64,000 nt of DNA from JALZMG01 sp963739975 (GTDB lineage Bacteria > Actinomycetota > Acidimicrobiia > Acidimicrobiales > Ilumatobacteraceae): contig CAVUCK010000025.1 in NCBI GenBank assembly GCA_963739975.1, forward strand, positions 334,974 to 398,973, given 5' to 3'. A program made the translations under genes and the position numbers. Below, piece after piece: positions 41,925-50,489 of the stretch. The number at the start of each line of letters is the position of its first letter. Positions within the stretch are counted from its first letter, which is position 1. The notes beneath the pieces are model-generated. The model had not been told where the DNA came from. It did not search any database and saw nothing but the letters and a program-made list of their open reading frames with translations.

Positions 41925-43321
41925 CTGCTCCTCGCGTCGAGGTCGTCACGGCCGGTTCGCCGGCCGACCGCGCCGGCCTGCGCGCCGGTGACTCGGTCCT
42001 GCGCATCGACGGTCGCGTGCCTCGCGACGTCATCGAGTGGCGCCTGTGGACCGACGAGGCCGACCCGACCCTGGAGATCGACCGCAGCGGCATCGAGCTG
42101 GAGCTGGTCGTTGCGAAGGCGGCCGGCGAGCTGCTCGGCGCCGAGGTGTCGAGCGCGCTCTTCGACCGCGTCCGCACGTGCGACAACCACTGCTCGTTCT
42201 GCTTCATCCACCAGCTGCCGAAGGGCATGCGGCGCAGCCTGTACCTGAAGGACGACGACTACCGCCTGAGCTTCCTGTACGGGAACTTCACCACCCTGAC
42301 CCGCTTCACCGAAGCGGACCTGGAGCGGGTGGTCACCGAGGGCCTGTCGCCGTTGCACGTCAGCATCCACACCACCGACCGCGCCTTGCGGGCGCGGATG
42401 CTGCGCAACCCCCGCGGCGCGACCAGCCTGCGCTGGCTGCGCGCCCTGCTCGATCACGGAATCGAGGTGCGCGGGCAGATCGTGGTGTGCCCCGACATCA
42501 ACGATGGATCGATCCTCGACGACACGCTGACCGGCGTGCTCGACGAGTACCCGGAGCTGACCACGCTGGCCGTCGTGCCGCTCGGCATCTCCCGCTTCAA
42601 CACGGAGACCGACCTGCGCCCGCACACCACGGCCGAGGCAGCGCACGTGGTCGACACGATCGAGGACTGGCAGGACACCTTCAAGTCAACGCTCGGGCGC
42701 CACCTCGTCCACGCCGCCGACGAGTACTACCTGCTCGCCGGCCGACCGTTCCCGGACGCCGAACGCTACGAGGGCTTCGAGATGCACGAGGACGGCATCG
42801 GCATGGCCCGCACGTTCGCCATGGAGTTCGCCGACACCAGGTCCACGACCACGGGCCCGCGGCGGGGCTTCTTCGCCGCCGTCGACGGCGGGTGCGTGGC
42901 ATCGCCACCGCAGCTGCCGCCGAACCCCGCCGCCTACACCGGGCTGCGCTCGTCCGCGGCGGCTGCGCCGGTCCGGCTGGGCGCCGGGCGCGGGGCGCCG
43001 GTCGCGGTCCTCACCGGGGAGCTCGGCGCGCACGTCGTGCGCCCGCTCGTCGCCGACCTCGATCGAGCCGACGTGCGCGTCGTCGCGGTCCGCAACGAGT
43101 TCTTCGGGGGCAACACCGGCGTCACCGGGCTGCTCACCGGCGCCGACGTGACGCGGACGCTGAACGGGCAGCCCGTGGGCCACCGCTACCTCCTGCCCGA
43201 TGTGTGCCTGTCGGACGACGGACGGTTCCTCGACGGAACCTCGGTGGACGAGCTCCCTCGCCCGGTCGAGGTCGTCGCCACCGATGGCCGAGCCCTGCGC
43301 CGCGCCTTGGCCGCGTCGTGA
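41921..43321 (+). CDS. DUF512 family radical-SAM-like Fe-S protein with PDZ domain
   Basis: A 466-residue protein. The N-terminal PDZ-like domain (EVVTAGSPADRAGLRAGDSVL) is followed by the cysteine motif RVRTCDNHCSFCFIHQLP (CxxxCxxC) of a radical-SAM-type 4Fe-4S site. SLYLKDDDYRLSFLYGNF-TTLTRF and the C-terminal DUF512 domain (EMHEDGIGMARTF) complete it. The function is unknown, but DUF512 proteins are commonly adjacent to Der, as here with a GTGA overlap, which suggests a role linked to ribosome or cell-envelope processes. GTG 41921 is selected by coupling; ATG 41891 is an in-frame alternative inside the repeat. Confidence 0.87.
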   Translation: MTAPRVEVVTAGSPADRAGLRAGDSVLRIDGRVPRDVIEWRLWTDEADPTLEIDRSGIELELVVAKAAGELLGAEVSSALFDRVRTCDNHCSFCFIHQLPKGMRRSLYLKDDDYRLSFLYGNFTTLTRFTEADLERVVTEGLSPLHVSIHTTDRALRARMLRNPRGATSLRWLRALLDHGIEVRGQIVVCPDINDGSILDDTLTGVLDEYPELTTLAVVPLGISRFNTETDLRPHTTAEAAHVVDTIEDWQDTFKSTLGRHLVHAADEYYLLAGRPFPDAERYEGFEMHEDGIGMARTFAMEFADTRSTTTGPRRGFFAAVDGGCVASPPQLPPNPAAYTGLRSSAAAAPVRLGAGRGAPVAVLTGELGAHVVRPLVADLDRADVRVVAVRNEFFGGNTGVTGLLTGADVTRTLNGQPVGHRYLLPDVCLSDDGRFLDGTSVDELPRPVEVVATDGRALRRALAAS

Positions 43322-44679
43322 GCGTCGTCAGCCCGGCAACGCCGCCGACGGTCGTGATCGTCGGCCGGCCGAACGTCGGCAAGAGCACGTTGTTCAACCG
43401 GATCCTGGGCGAGCAGGCGGCGATCGTCGAGGACCGCCCCGGCATCACCCGCGATCGCAAGGAGCTGGAGGCCGAGTGGCTCGGCGTGCCGTTCCGGGTG
43501 ATCGACACCGGCGGGTGGATGCCGACGGGTGACGACCTCGAGGTCAAGGTCAGCCGGCAGGTCGAGGCCGCGGTGCGCGACGCCGACCTGGTGCTGCTCG
43601 TCGTCGATGCGGCGATCGGCATGACGGACGAGGACGGGGCGATCGCCGCCTGGCTGCGCCGGGACGAGCGCCCGGTGATCGTCGTCGCCAACAAGGCCGA
43701 CAACGACCGGCGCGAGGACGAGCGGTGGGAGTTCCTCGCCCTCGGGCTCGGCGAGCCGTACCCGATCAGCGCGCTCCACGGCCGCCGAGCGGGGGACCTG
43801 CTCGACGAGGTCGTCGGTCGGTTGCCGTCGCAGGCGATCGAGCCGGACGGTGACGTCGTCGGAGGCGACGGTCTCGACACGGTGCCGTGGGTCCCGGAGG
43901 AGTCGCGACCTCCACGCGTCGCCGTCCTCGGCCGGCCCAACGTGGGCAAGAGCACGTTGTTCAACCGGCTTGTCGGCACCGACCGATCGGTGGTGCACGA
44001 CCTGGCCGGGACCACCCGCGACGCCATCGACACCCTCGTCGAGACGGAGGACGGCCCGATCGTGTACGTCGACACGGCAGGGATGCGCCGGAGGTCCCGG
44101 ATCGACGACTCGGCCGAGTACTACTCGCTGGTGCGGGCGCTGCGGGCGATCGATGACGCCGACATCGCGCTGCTCGTCATCGACGCCACCGAGGGTGTGA
44201 CGGGCCAGGACCAGCGGCTGGCCGAACGCATCGATGCCGCCGGCTGCCCGATCCTGATCCTGCTCAACAAGTGGGACCTCGTCGACGACCCCGATCGCCG
44301 CCAGGACGTGCTCGGTGAGCTGGCCCGCAAGCTGGCGTTCATCGGCGAGGCGCCGGTGCTGCGGGTCTCAGCGCTGACCGGCAAGGGCGTGCACCGCCTG
44401 CGCCCGGTGCTGCAAGACGCAATCACCCAGTACCACCGCAAGGTGCCGACGCGCGACGTCAACCGGGTCATCGTCGAGGCCCAGCAACGCCATCAGGCCG
44501 CGGGTGGGGCCAGGGTGCTGTTCGCGGTGCAGGGCGCCAGCGATCCGCCGACGTTCACGCTGTTCGTCAACCGCGAACTGCCGGCGACCTACCTCCGCTA
44601 CCTCGAGCGGTCGATCCGCGACGCGTTCGGGTTCGGATCGACTCCGCTCAAGTTGCGCGTGCGCCGCCGCGACCGTTGA
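43318..44679 (+). CDS. der: Ribosome biogenesis GTPase Der (EngA)
   Basis: A 453-residue tandem GTPase for 50S subunit maturation. G domain 1 has GRPNVGKSTLFNR at about residue 17, DRPGITRDR, DTGGW and NKAD. G domain 2 has GRPNVGKSTLFNRLVG at about 206, DLAGTTRDAID, DTAGMRRRSR and NKWD. A KH-like domain ends the protein (FTLFVNRELPATYLRYLER). Both domains are complete. The GTG start overlaps the DUF512 stop, so the two form an operon continuing into a small zinc-ribbon gene 9 nt downstream. Confidence 0.96.
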   Translation: MSVVSPATPPTVVIVGRPNVGKSTLFNRILGEQAAIVEDRPGITRDRKELEAEWLGVPFRVIDTGGWMPTGDDLEVKVSRQVEAAVRDADLVLLVVDAAIGMTDEDGAIAAWLRRDERPVIVVANKADNDRREDERWEFLALGLGEPYPISALHGRRAGDLLDEVVGRLPSQAIEPDGDVVGGDGLDTVPWVPEESRPPRVAVLGRPNVGKSTLFNRLVGTDRSVVHDLAGTTRDAIDTLVETEDGPIVYVDTAGMRRRSRIDDSAEYYSLVRALRAIDDADIALLVIDATEGVTGQDQRLAERIDAAGCPILILLNKWDLVDDPDRRQDVLGELARKLAFIGEAPVLRVSALTGKGVHRLRPVLQDAITQYHRKVPTRDVNRVIVEAQQRHQAAGGARVLFAVQGASDPPTFTLFVNRELPATYLRYLERSIRDAFGFGSTPLKLRVRRRDR

Positions 44680-44688
44680 TCGACGCCG

Positions 44689-44901
44689 ATGCCCTGGTGT
44701 GAGGACTGCGCCAAGTATTGGGCGCCGTCGACGATGACCCCGGACGGGCGGTGCCCGACGTGCGAACGCCAGCTGGAGCCGCCGGCCGGCGCCGACGAGG
44801 CGGACCACGGCGACGAACGAGCACCTTGGCACTTCAAGCTGCTCGTCGTCGCCGTGGTCGTCTACCTCATCTGGCGGATCTACCAGCTGTTCGCTGGGTG
44901 A
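44689..44901 (+). CDS. Small zinc-ribbon membrane protein
   Basis: A 70-residue protein. An N-terminal zinc ribbon with CEDC and CPTC pairs (MPWCEDCAKYWAPSTMTP, then GRCPTCERQLEPP) precedes an acidic linker and one C-terminal TM helix (FKLLVVAVVVYLIWRIYQLF). It lies 9 nt after der in the same operon. This layout is common near cell-division and biogenesis genes of high-GC actinobacteria, though its function is not known to me. Its stop abuts the convergent peptidase stop with no gap. Confidence 0.83.
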   Translation: MPWCEDCAKYWAPSTMTPDGRCPTCERQLEPPAGADEADHGDERAPWHFKLLVVAVVVYLIWRIYQLFAG

Positions 44902-46525
44902 TCAGGAATCCGGCGTGCCCGGATCATCACCACCGATCGGCGGGCCGAACGTGTGCTCCGGTCCTGCCGGCGCGGGCAGCACGAGCGCCGGCCCCGGCAC
45001 CTTCTTGCCCACTACGCCGTTCACCGACTCGGTGGAGTAGGCGAAGTACAGCATGGCGAAGGCGATGAGGTCGCTGTTCACCTCGAGGGCGTGATCGTTG
45101 TTGTTGGCGTAGGTGTCGCACGCCTGGTGGTAGCAGGGGTCGAACTGCTGGCCGGCCGTGCCGTCCCAGATCGCCGCCTGCTGCGCCGTCTTGACGACCT
45201 CGGCGCCGGTGAACAGGCCGCCCGACGGGATGCCGTTCTGGATGAACGCCTGGTAGTCGCTGCGCCCCGAGAACTCGCTGTCGTCGTACGGTTCCCCGAC
45301 CAGCGTGTAGAAGGACTCGTACACGTCCTCGATGGCGGTCGAACCCGCAGGAACGGGACACCGGTGCCTGGAACGTCGACTCGTCGGCGTCGTACACCCC
45401 GAAGAAGTAGTTCGGCGAGCCAACCATGTCGTAGTTCATGTAGAGGGCGATGCGGTCGAGCTCGGCCTGCGGACAGACCTCTCGACGTAGTCCGTCGAAC
45501 CGATCAGCCCTGCTTCCTCGGCGGCCCACCAGGCGAAGCGCAGGGTGTTCTCCGGCTTGCAGCTTGGACATCACCAGCGCCGTCTCGAGCAGCGCTGCTG
45601 AACCGGAGCCGTTGTCGTTGATGCCCGGCCCGGCGGTCACGCTGTCGAGGTGGGCGCCGGCCATCACGACGTTGTCCGTCGGTGTGCCGGGTCTTCTCGG
45701 CGATGACGTTGTAGTCGGTGCGCGTCTCGGCCGGAAGGACGCGGACGTGCGCCGTTGATCCTGCCTGGGACAGCGCCACGCCGTCGGCGAAGCTGGCGCC
45801 GACCACGGGGATCGTCACTGCCGCCGTCGGGGAGCCAGCGTTCCGACGATCAGGGCCTCGACGGTCGGGTCGTTGCCCTGGTTGAAGATGATCACCGCTT
45901 CGGCACCGGCGGTCTTCGCGTTCTGCGCCTTGACGCCGAAGCGGCACGTGCCGCGCTGGATCAGCGCGATGTCGTTCGTCGCCGCTGAAGTCGAGCCCGG
46001 CGAAGTCAGCGGCCTCGCAGCCACTGGTGGTAGCCCGCGGCGAGAGCGAGGTTGATGTCGACCGGGATGACGTTGCCGGTGATGTCGCCGTCGCCGCTTC
46101 CGGTGAACGTGCCGGTCTCGTAGGTCGCGGTCGATCGGGCGTCAGCTGCTCGAGCAGTGCCGGGAAGACGAACTGGAACTCGACCGGGTCGAGCGTCACC
46201 GTGTACCCGGCGGCCTCGAGCAGGCTCGTCGACGTACTCGACGCTCTCGGCGTAGCCCTCGGTGCCGGCGGCGCGGCTGCCGGCGTAGAGGCTCCTCCTC
46301 GTTGGCGTCGGCGATCGCCTGGAACTGCGCTTGGTGGGCGCGGACGCCCTCGAGCGTCACGCACTCGAGCACCTTGCGGTAGCTCACGTTGTTGCGCTGG
46401 GCGCACCCCTGGCCAGGCGCCGCCGCTGCGGTCGGCGCCATGACGGGCAGCGCCGAGCCAGCCAGCACGGTCGCTGCGGTCACGGCACACAGCGTCATGC
46501 GCCGTGCTCTCCACGTTCTCTTCAT
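44902..46525 (-). pseudogene. Secreted M28 aminopeptidase with PA domain, heavily frame-disrupted
   Basis: It starts MKRTWRARRMTLCAV with a Sec signal ending near AAAAPGQG. The protease-associated domain (RGTCRFGVKAQNAKTAGAEA then VIIFNQGND) follows. The M28 core shows MAGAHLDSVTAGPGINDNGS with the zinc-binding His and Asp, and GTAGQQFDPCYHQACDTYAN in the C-terminal part, as in Streptomyces-type leucine aminopeptidases. Conserved sequence hops between all three frames at least eight times over 1.6 kb. That density is far above the rest of the window, so either this stretch was poorly read or the gene is decaying. The order of domains is otherwise complete. Confidence 0.78.
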
Positions 46526-46646
46526 TGCTCGCTTCCCCTTGCTTTGCGGTTGTCGCCCGCCACCTGGAACGGATCTTCCAGGACGTCCGGTGGTTGGTAC
46601 GCGCACCGTAGACCAAACCCGTGACGATTGTCACGCGAGCGAAACG

Positions 46647-47594
46647 TCAGGCGATGCCGGTCAGCCGTTCCGACAGCTCCCAGAGCGCCTCGGCGTGCTG
46701 GAGGTCCTGGGCATACGAGCGCACCCCCCGCTCCAGCGCCCGGTCGTTGTTGACCTCGGCCACGCCGCAATCTTCGAGGTAGGCGCCGCCGCGATGCAGG
46801 ACGTCGTCGGTCGTGGCCCCCCAAACGGTCGTCGCCGCGCCCTGCGGGATCGTCTTCCAGTTGAACGTGCGGCCCTCGGCCTCCAGGCTCTTGCGCAGCG
46901 CCTCGATCGTCTCCGGCGTCATGTGCCGACCGAGCTCGGTGTGGATCCCGCCGGGGTGGACGGAGAAGGCGTGCACGCCGTCGGTGGCGTGGCGGTGCTC
47001 GTAGGCGATGGCGAAGAGCGCGTTGGCGGTCTTCGAGCGCCCGTAGGCGACGAAGGGGTCGTACGGCGTGCGCTCGAAGCCGGGGTCGTCGAGGTCGACG
47101 TCGGCGAAGGCGTGGCCCCGTGAGCTGAGCGAGATCAGCCGGGACGGGGCACCGGCGATCAGCGCCGGCGTGAGCAGTGTGCCGAGCAGGAAGTGTCCCA
47201 GGTGGTTGGTGCCGAACTGCAGCTCGAACCCGTCGGCCGTGGTGCCCTGCGGGCAGGCCATGAGCCCGGCGTTGTTGATCAGCAGGTCGAGGCGGTCATG
47301 GTCCTGCAGGAACTGGTCGGCGAAGGACCGCACGGATGCCAACGACGCCAGGTCGAGCTGGCGGACCTCCAACGTGGCGCCGCCGCCGGCGCTGGCCCGG
47401 ACGCGCTCGGCCGCTGCCGTGCCCCGGTCCACGTCGCGCACGGCCATCACGACCTCGGCGCCGTGGGCGGCGAGCGCCCGGGTCGTCTCCTCGCCGAGCC
47501 CGGTCGACGCCCCGGTCACGACGGCCAGCACCCCGGAGAGGTCGACGCCCTCGAGCACGTCGTCGGTGGTGGAGGAGAACCCGAAGCTGGACAT
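46647..47594 (-). CDS. Short-chain dehydrogenase/reductase (retinol-dehydrogenase-like)
   Basis: A 315-residue SDR. LAVVTGASTGLGEETTRALA is the TGxxxGxG cofactor loop, LLINNAGLMACPQ the NNAG motif, and FVAYGRSKTANALFA the catalytic YxxxK. SVHPGGIHTELGRHM is the usual PG motif after the active site. The long C-terminal segment (GAYLEDCGVAEVNNDRAL) matches the RDH/WWOX-like clade. It probably reduces a ketone or oxidises an alcohol with NADP(H). ATG 47594 is chosen. A long palindrome lies upstream between this gene and the divergent tRNA. Confidence 0.9.
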   Translation of the reverse strand: MSSFGFSSTTDDVLEGVDLSGVLAVVTGASTGLGEETTRALAAHGAEVVMAVRDVDRGTAAAERVRASAGGGATLEVRQLDLASLASVRSFADQFLQDHDRLDLLINNAGLMACPQGTTADGFELQFGTNHLGHFLLGTLLTPALIAGAPSRLISLSSRGHAFADVDLDDPGFERTPYDPFVAYGRSKTANALFAIAYEHRHATDGVHAFSVHPGGIHTELGRHMTPETIEALRKSLEAEGRTFNWKTIPQGAATTVWGATTDDVLHRGGAYLEDCGVAEVNNDRALERGVRSYAQDLQHAEALWELSERLTGIA

Positions 47595-47616
47595 CGTGAC
47601 ATCATCGCATCCCGGA

Positions 47617-47664
47617 TTCTCCTGAGGATCTGGTGCCACATCTGACACCAGATCCTCAGCAGAA
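47617..47664. repeat. Long palindrome between SDR gene and tRNA-Pro (family G)
   Basis: A 14-bp perfect stem (CTGAGGATCTGGTG at 47622-47635 with 47646-47659) is extended by a C-C mismatch and TTCT/AGAA pairs, giving 18 paired bases around a 10-nt loop. Both flanking genes point away from it, so it is not a terminator for either. Confidence 0.92.
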
Positions 47665-47699
47665 CCGTCGCCCACCCGCCGCTAACCTCGGCGCCCACA

Positions 47700-47774
47700 C
47701 GGGCTGTGGCGCAGCTTGGTTAGCGCGCTTGACTGGGGGTCAAGAGGTCGGGAGTTCGAATCTCCCCAGCCCGA
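47700..47774 (+). tRNA. tRNA-Pro (anticodon GGG)
   Basis: Cloverleaf visible: acceptor CGGGCTG/CAGCCCG, D-arm GCGCAGCTTGGTTAGCGC, anticodon stem CTTGA/TCAAG with loop CTGGGGG giving anticodon GGG, and T-arm GGGAGTTCGAATCTCCC. No 3' CCA is encoded. TAACCT at 47683-47688 is a plausible -10. The 3' half is a likely attachment site for the adjacent integrase. Confidence 0.95.
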
Positions 47775-47791
47775 CGAGGAAGTACCAGCTC

Positions 47792-47828
47792 AGAGCCGGT
47801 GCCGCAAGGCACCGGCTCTTCTGCTTCC
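47792..47828 (+). terminator. Rho-independent terminator after tRNA-Pro
   Basis: A 12-bp perfect stem AGAGCCGGTGCC / GGCACCGGCTCT with a GCAA tetraloop is followed by TTCTGCTT. It lies 17 bp downstream of the tRNA. Confidence 0.85.
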
Positions 47829-47855
47829 GGGGTCCATCGCCAGCGGGGCCCGTAG

Positions 47856-48942
47856 GTGGTGCGCCAGTCCGGCTACGACCCGGCGACGGGCAGGCGCAAG
47901 GTGCGGCACGTCGGGACCTTCACGACGAAGCGAGCGGCGATGGAACGCCGCCGCGTTCTCCTCGACGGCCGGGCGGGAACGGAGTTCGAGACGGTCGGAG
48001 AGTTCCTCGAGCAGGTGTCGATCCCATCGAAGCAGGGACGGATGGAGCCGTCGACGTTCGATCAGTACCGATGGGCCGTCAGCCGCCACATCGTTCCCCT
48101 GATCGGCAAGGTCCGGCTGCGCGACCTCAGCGCCGAGGTCGTCGACCGGTGGGTCACGACGCTGGTCGCCGCCGGCGATGACGGTCGGCCTCGCCTCGGC
48201 GCAACGTCGGCGCGCCTCGTGCGCAAGGTGCTGTCGATGGCGATGGAGGAAGCCGTGCAGCGAGGTCGACTGGCGCGCAACCCGGTCGTGCTGACGCAAC
48301 CGCCCCGGCGGGACCGGACGCGTCGGCAGCGGGGTTGGACGCTCGACGACGCCCGCAGGTTCCTGGCCCAGGTTGGCAACGACCGACTGGCGCCGGCATT
48401 CCACGTCGCGCTGGTCACCGGTCTTCGCCGTGGTGAGCTGCTGGCACTGCGCTGGCTCGACGTCGACCCGATGGGCACACGCTGACGGTCCATCAGCAGC
48501 TCGCCGTCGAAGGCGGTCGGCCGGTGCTCAAGCAGCTGAAGACCGAGCAGACCGATCGCGTCGTCACGTTCGGACCCGTCGACGGCAGCGTTGCTCGCCG
48601 AGCATCGCCAGCGGCAGGACGCTGAACGCCGGATGCTTCGTGACGGCCTGGCAGGACAGCGGGCTCGTGTTCACCAACCAGCTCGGAGGATGGATCGAAC
48701 CGGGCAACTTCAGCCGGACCATGGACCGCCTCATCACCGCCGCCGGCGTGCCTCGCATCACCCCGCAGGGACTGCGCCACACCGCGCAGTCCGTCGGCCG
48801 GGTCGTCGTCGGCGACGACAAGGTGATGCAGGAGCGCCTCGGTCACGCCGACATCGGCATCACGATGAACACCTACACGCACACGGTGAGCGACCAGCAC
48901 CGCGCCGCAGGTGAGCGCCTCGACGCAGTGTTCGCGTCGTGA
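47856..48942 (+). CDS. Tyrosine recombinase/integrase, frame disrupted
   Basis: A site-specific recombinase of about 365 residues. The N-terminal arm-binding part has SGYDPATGRRKVRHVGTF and the SAM-like core-binding domain follows (STFDQYRWAVSRHIVPLIGK). The catalytic domain shows Arg in VTGLRRGELLALRW, the HxxR-type ITPQGLRHTAQ box, and LGHADIGITMNTYTH with the nucleophilic Tyr. Breaks occur near 48476, 48587 and 48647. Integrase-like sequence (GSIASGARRW) just upstream in another frame suggests a fourth near 47855, so the true start may be earlier. The stop overlaps the next gene (GTGA). Confidence 0.8.
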
Positions 48943-49154
48943 GGTTCAGCAGGCATGCGCGACAGCAGATGGTCCGGCGGAGGATCAGTGCCGACGAGGT
49001 GCACGACGCGGTGGCGAACCCGGAGACGAGCTACGCCGGCCGACCTGCAGACCGCGTCGTGGTCCTCGGGCGGACCACCGACGGCCGACGGCTCAAGGTG
49101 GTGCTGGCCGGTGAAGTCGTGGTCACCGCGGCCGATCGGGACGACGAGGCGTAG
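48939..49154 (+). CDS. DUF4258-like small protein (putative toxin)
   Basis: A 71-residue protein, MRFSRHARQQMVRRRISADE followed by VHDAVANPETSYAGRPADRV, then KVVLAGEVVVTAADRD. This fits DUF4258, a RelE-like fold with the sequence order HAxxxMxxRxIsxxEV. Such genes commonly pair with a DUF2283 gene, exactly as here, and the pair is regarded as a toxin-antitoxin-like module. Its GTG overlaps the integrase stop. Activity as a toxin is inference. Confidence 0.78.
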   Translation: MRFSRHARQQMVRRRISADEVHDAVANPETSYAGRPADRVVVLGRTTDGRRLKVVLAGEVVVTAADRDDEA

Positions 49155-49157
49155 CTT
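49152..49157 (+). promoter_or_regulatory. -10 box TAGCTT for the DUF2283 gene
   Basis: TAGCTT overlaps the TAG stop of the DUF4258 gene and ends 7 nt before ATG 49165. The second gene could therefore be expressed on its own. Confidence 0.42.
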
Positions 49158-49164
49158 GGTGGCC

Positions 49165-49407
49165 ATGCGCGTTGACTTCGACGCTGAGGTTCAGGCCTGG
49201 TATCTCACCCTCACCGACGCGAAGGTGGGCCGGACGGTGCATGTCTCGGACGACGTCGCGGTCGACATTGACGACGACGACGACGTTGTCGGTGTGGAGT
49301 TTCTGCTGGCGCCGGCGAGCATCGAGCCAGCGGTGCGCGAGGCGCTCTTCGCTCAGTTCCCGGTGGTCCAGGAAGCCTTGGCCGAGCTGCACTCCGCCGT
49401 CGCCTGA
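49165..49407 (+). CDS. DUF2283 family protein (putative antitoxin partner)
   Basis: An 80-residue protein with the DUF2283 pattern: MRVDFDAEVQAWYLTLTDAK, the strand VHVSDDVAVDIDDDDDVVGV and EFLLAPASIE. These proteins are encoded next to DUF4258 or RelE-like partners. It starts 10 nt after the DUF4258 stop and has its own TANNNT box, which suits an antitoxin that must be made in excess. The role is inferred from pairing only. Confidence 0.8.
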   Translation: MRVDFDAEVQAWYLTLTDAKVGRTVHVSDDVAVDIDDDDDVVGVEFLLAPASIEPAVREALFAQFPVVQEALAELHSAVA

Positions 49408-49431
49408 CCCGGCCGAAGCCCGGGGCGCTCG

Positions 49432-49437
49432 TAGGCT
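49432..49437 (+). promoter_or_regulatory. Leaderless -10 box TAGGCT for the 74-residue ORF
   Basis: TAGGCT ends 6 nt before GTG 49444. No Shine-Dalgarno is present. Confidence 0.42.
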
Positions 49438-49443
49438 GAGCGC

Positions 49444-49668
49444 GTGGTCATGAACGAGGCGCCATCGTGGGTCCTCTGGGTGGACTTCCATCGGGTCGAC
49501 GGCGCGGGTTTGACGCACGCCAACGTCCTTGACGCCACCGGAAACGCTGGCGTTCAGCGGGAAGAGTTCGTCCTCGTCGGCGACGACGACGCCGACCCAG
49601 GTGTCGCCCAGATCGTCGAGGTTCGCACCGACGGCGTCGTGCTGCTGCGCGTCCCCCGGACACGCTGA
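49444..49668 (+). CDS. Hypothetical protein of the mobile element
   Basis: A 74-residue protein, MVMNEAPSWVLWVDFHRVDG then VQREEFVLVGDDDADPGVAQ. It is acidic, probably a small beta-rich fold, with no family I recognise. The GTG start is supported by a leaderless -10 box. The last codons (CGCGTCCCCCGGACACGC) resemble the core of repeat family C, which may be coincidence. It precedes the putative origin region. Confidence 0.55.
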   Translation: MVMNEAPSWVLWVDFHRVDGAGLTHANVLDATGNAGVQREEFVLVGDDDADPGVAQIVEVRTDGVVLLRVPRTR

Positions 49669-49766
49669 TCTGCACCGGCAGCTGCTCCAACCGCGCCCAG
49701 CCTGATCGCGCGCACGCATCGCACGACAAAGTGAGCGTCATGTCGGCCTGAAGGCTGGCGACGTCG

Positions 49767-50004
49767 CGGGAACCTTGTCGGGAACCTTCTCGGGAACCTT
49801 GCCGGGAACCGGGCGTCACTGATCCGGACTTGTCCACAGCCGAGGCCCGATCGGGCAGTACTTCGGGCAGTAGTCGCGCCTGCGGTTCGGGGTTTTCCAC
49901 AGCGGGCGACGGTTTCGGGCAGTACTTCGGGCACCACTCCGGCGAAAAGTCACAGAACTCTTACCTGAACGGCTGCGTTTCGGGAAGCTCTCCGGGAACC
50001 AGTC
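49767..50004. repeat. Iteron cluster with DnaA boxes: putative replication origin of the element
   Basis: Three 12-bp iterons CGGGAACCTTNY plus a partial run at 49767-49814, and two more units (CGGGAAGCTCTC, CGGGAACCAGTC) lie at 49981-50004. Between them are TTGTCCACA at 49830-49838 (the high-GC actinobacterial DnaA box), TTTTCCACA at 49893-49901 (one mismatch), and a 19-bp direct repeat TCGGGCAGTACTTCGGGCA at 49851-49869 and 49915-49933. The 380-bp stretch from 49669 to 50046 contains no gene. Iterons, DnaA boxes and neighbouring HTH genes suggest an oriV; an oriT function for part of it is also possible. Confidence 0.72.
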
Positions 50005-50046
50005 CTGCGCATCGTCGACCTCCATCGACTCATCGAGGAGGCTGTC

Positions 50047-50487
50047 GTGTCCGAGCTTCACCCTGACCGCGCGGCCGGTGACGACAGCGACGATCTCGCG
50101 CCCACGACCGGCTCGGTTGACCCGCCGTGGATCGGCCCTTCCCCGTCCCTGTCCTCGCGGGCCACGACGGGTCGGACGAATGTTGTGCCGATCGGGCGGG
50201 AAGAGCCTCCTTCTCTCCCGTTGATGACTGTCTCGGCGTTGAGGACAGAGATCGACGAGCTGAGGGCGTCGCTGCCGGTGCTGCTGACGATCGAAGAGGC
50301 AGCCGAGGTGCTGCGCATCGGCCGGTCGCTGGCCTACGACCTGGCGCACCGCTACGAGGCCTCCGGCGGGCTGGAGGGTCTTCCGGTGTTGCGGTTCGGG
50401 TCGTGCCTGCGCGTGCCGCGCTGGGCGCTGATCGAGCGCGTCGTCACCGGGCGGGTGGTGCCGCTCGACGAGCTGCAGGGTCGCTGA
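50047..50487 (+). CDS. Excisionase-type helix-turn-helix DNA-binding protein
   Basis: A 146-residue protein. A disordered N-terminal half (about residues 1-65) precedes an excisionase/MerR-type winged helix: LLTIEEAAEVLRIGRSLAYD, then VLRFGSCLRVPRWALIER (the wing, typically GxxxRxxxxxL). Proteins of this type direct excision of integrated elements or act as replication regulators. It directly follows the iteron region and precedes a second HTH gene by 2 nt. Expression as part of an element operon is likely. Confidence 0.78.
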   Translation: MSELHPDRAAGDDSDDLAPTTGSVDPPWIGPSPSLSSRATTGRTNVVPIGREEPPSLPLMTVSALRTEIDELRASLPVLLTIEEAAEVLRIGRSLAYDLAHRYEASGGLEGLPVLRFGSCLRVPRWALIERVVTGRVVPLDELQGR

Positions 50488-50489
50488 CC

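Noticed and set aside
42037..44679. An 880-codon frame that would fuse DUF512 and Der
   Set aside because: The part before 43318 is out of frame with the DUF512 protein and has a shadow composition. Der starts at GTG 43318.
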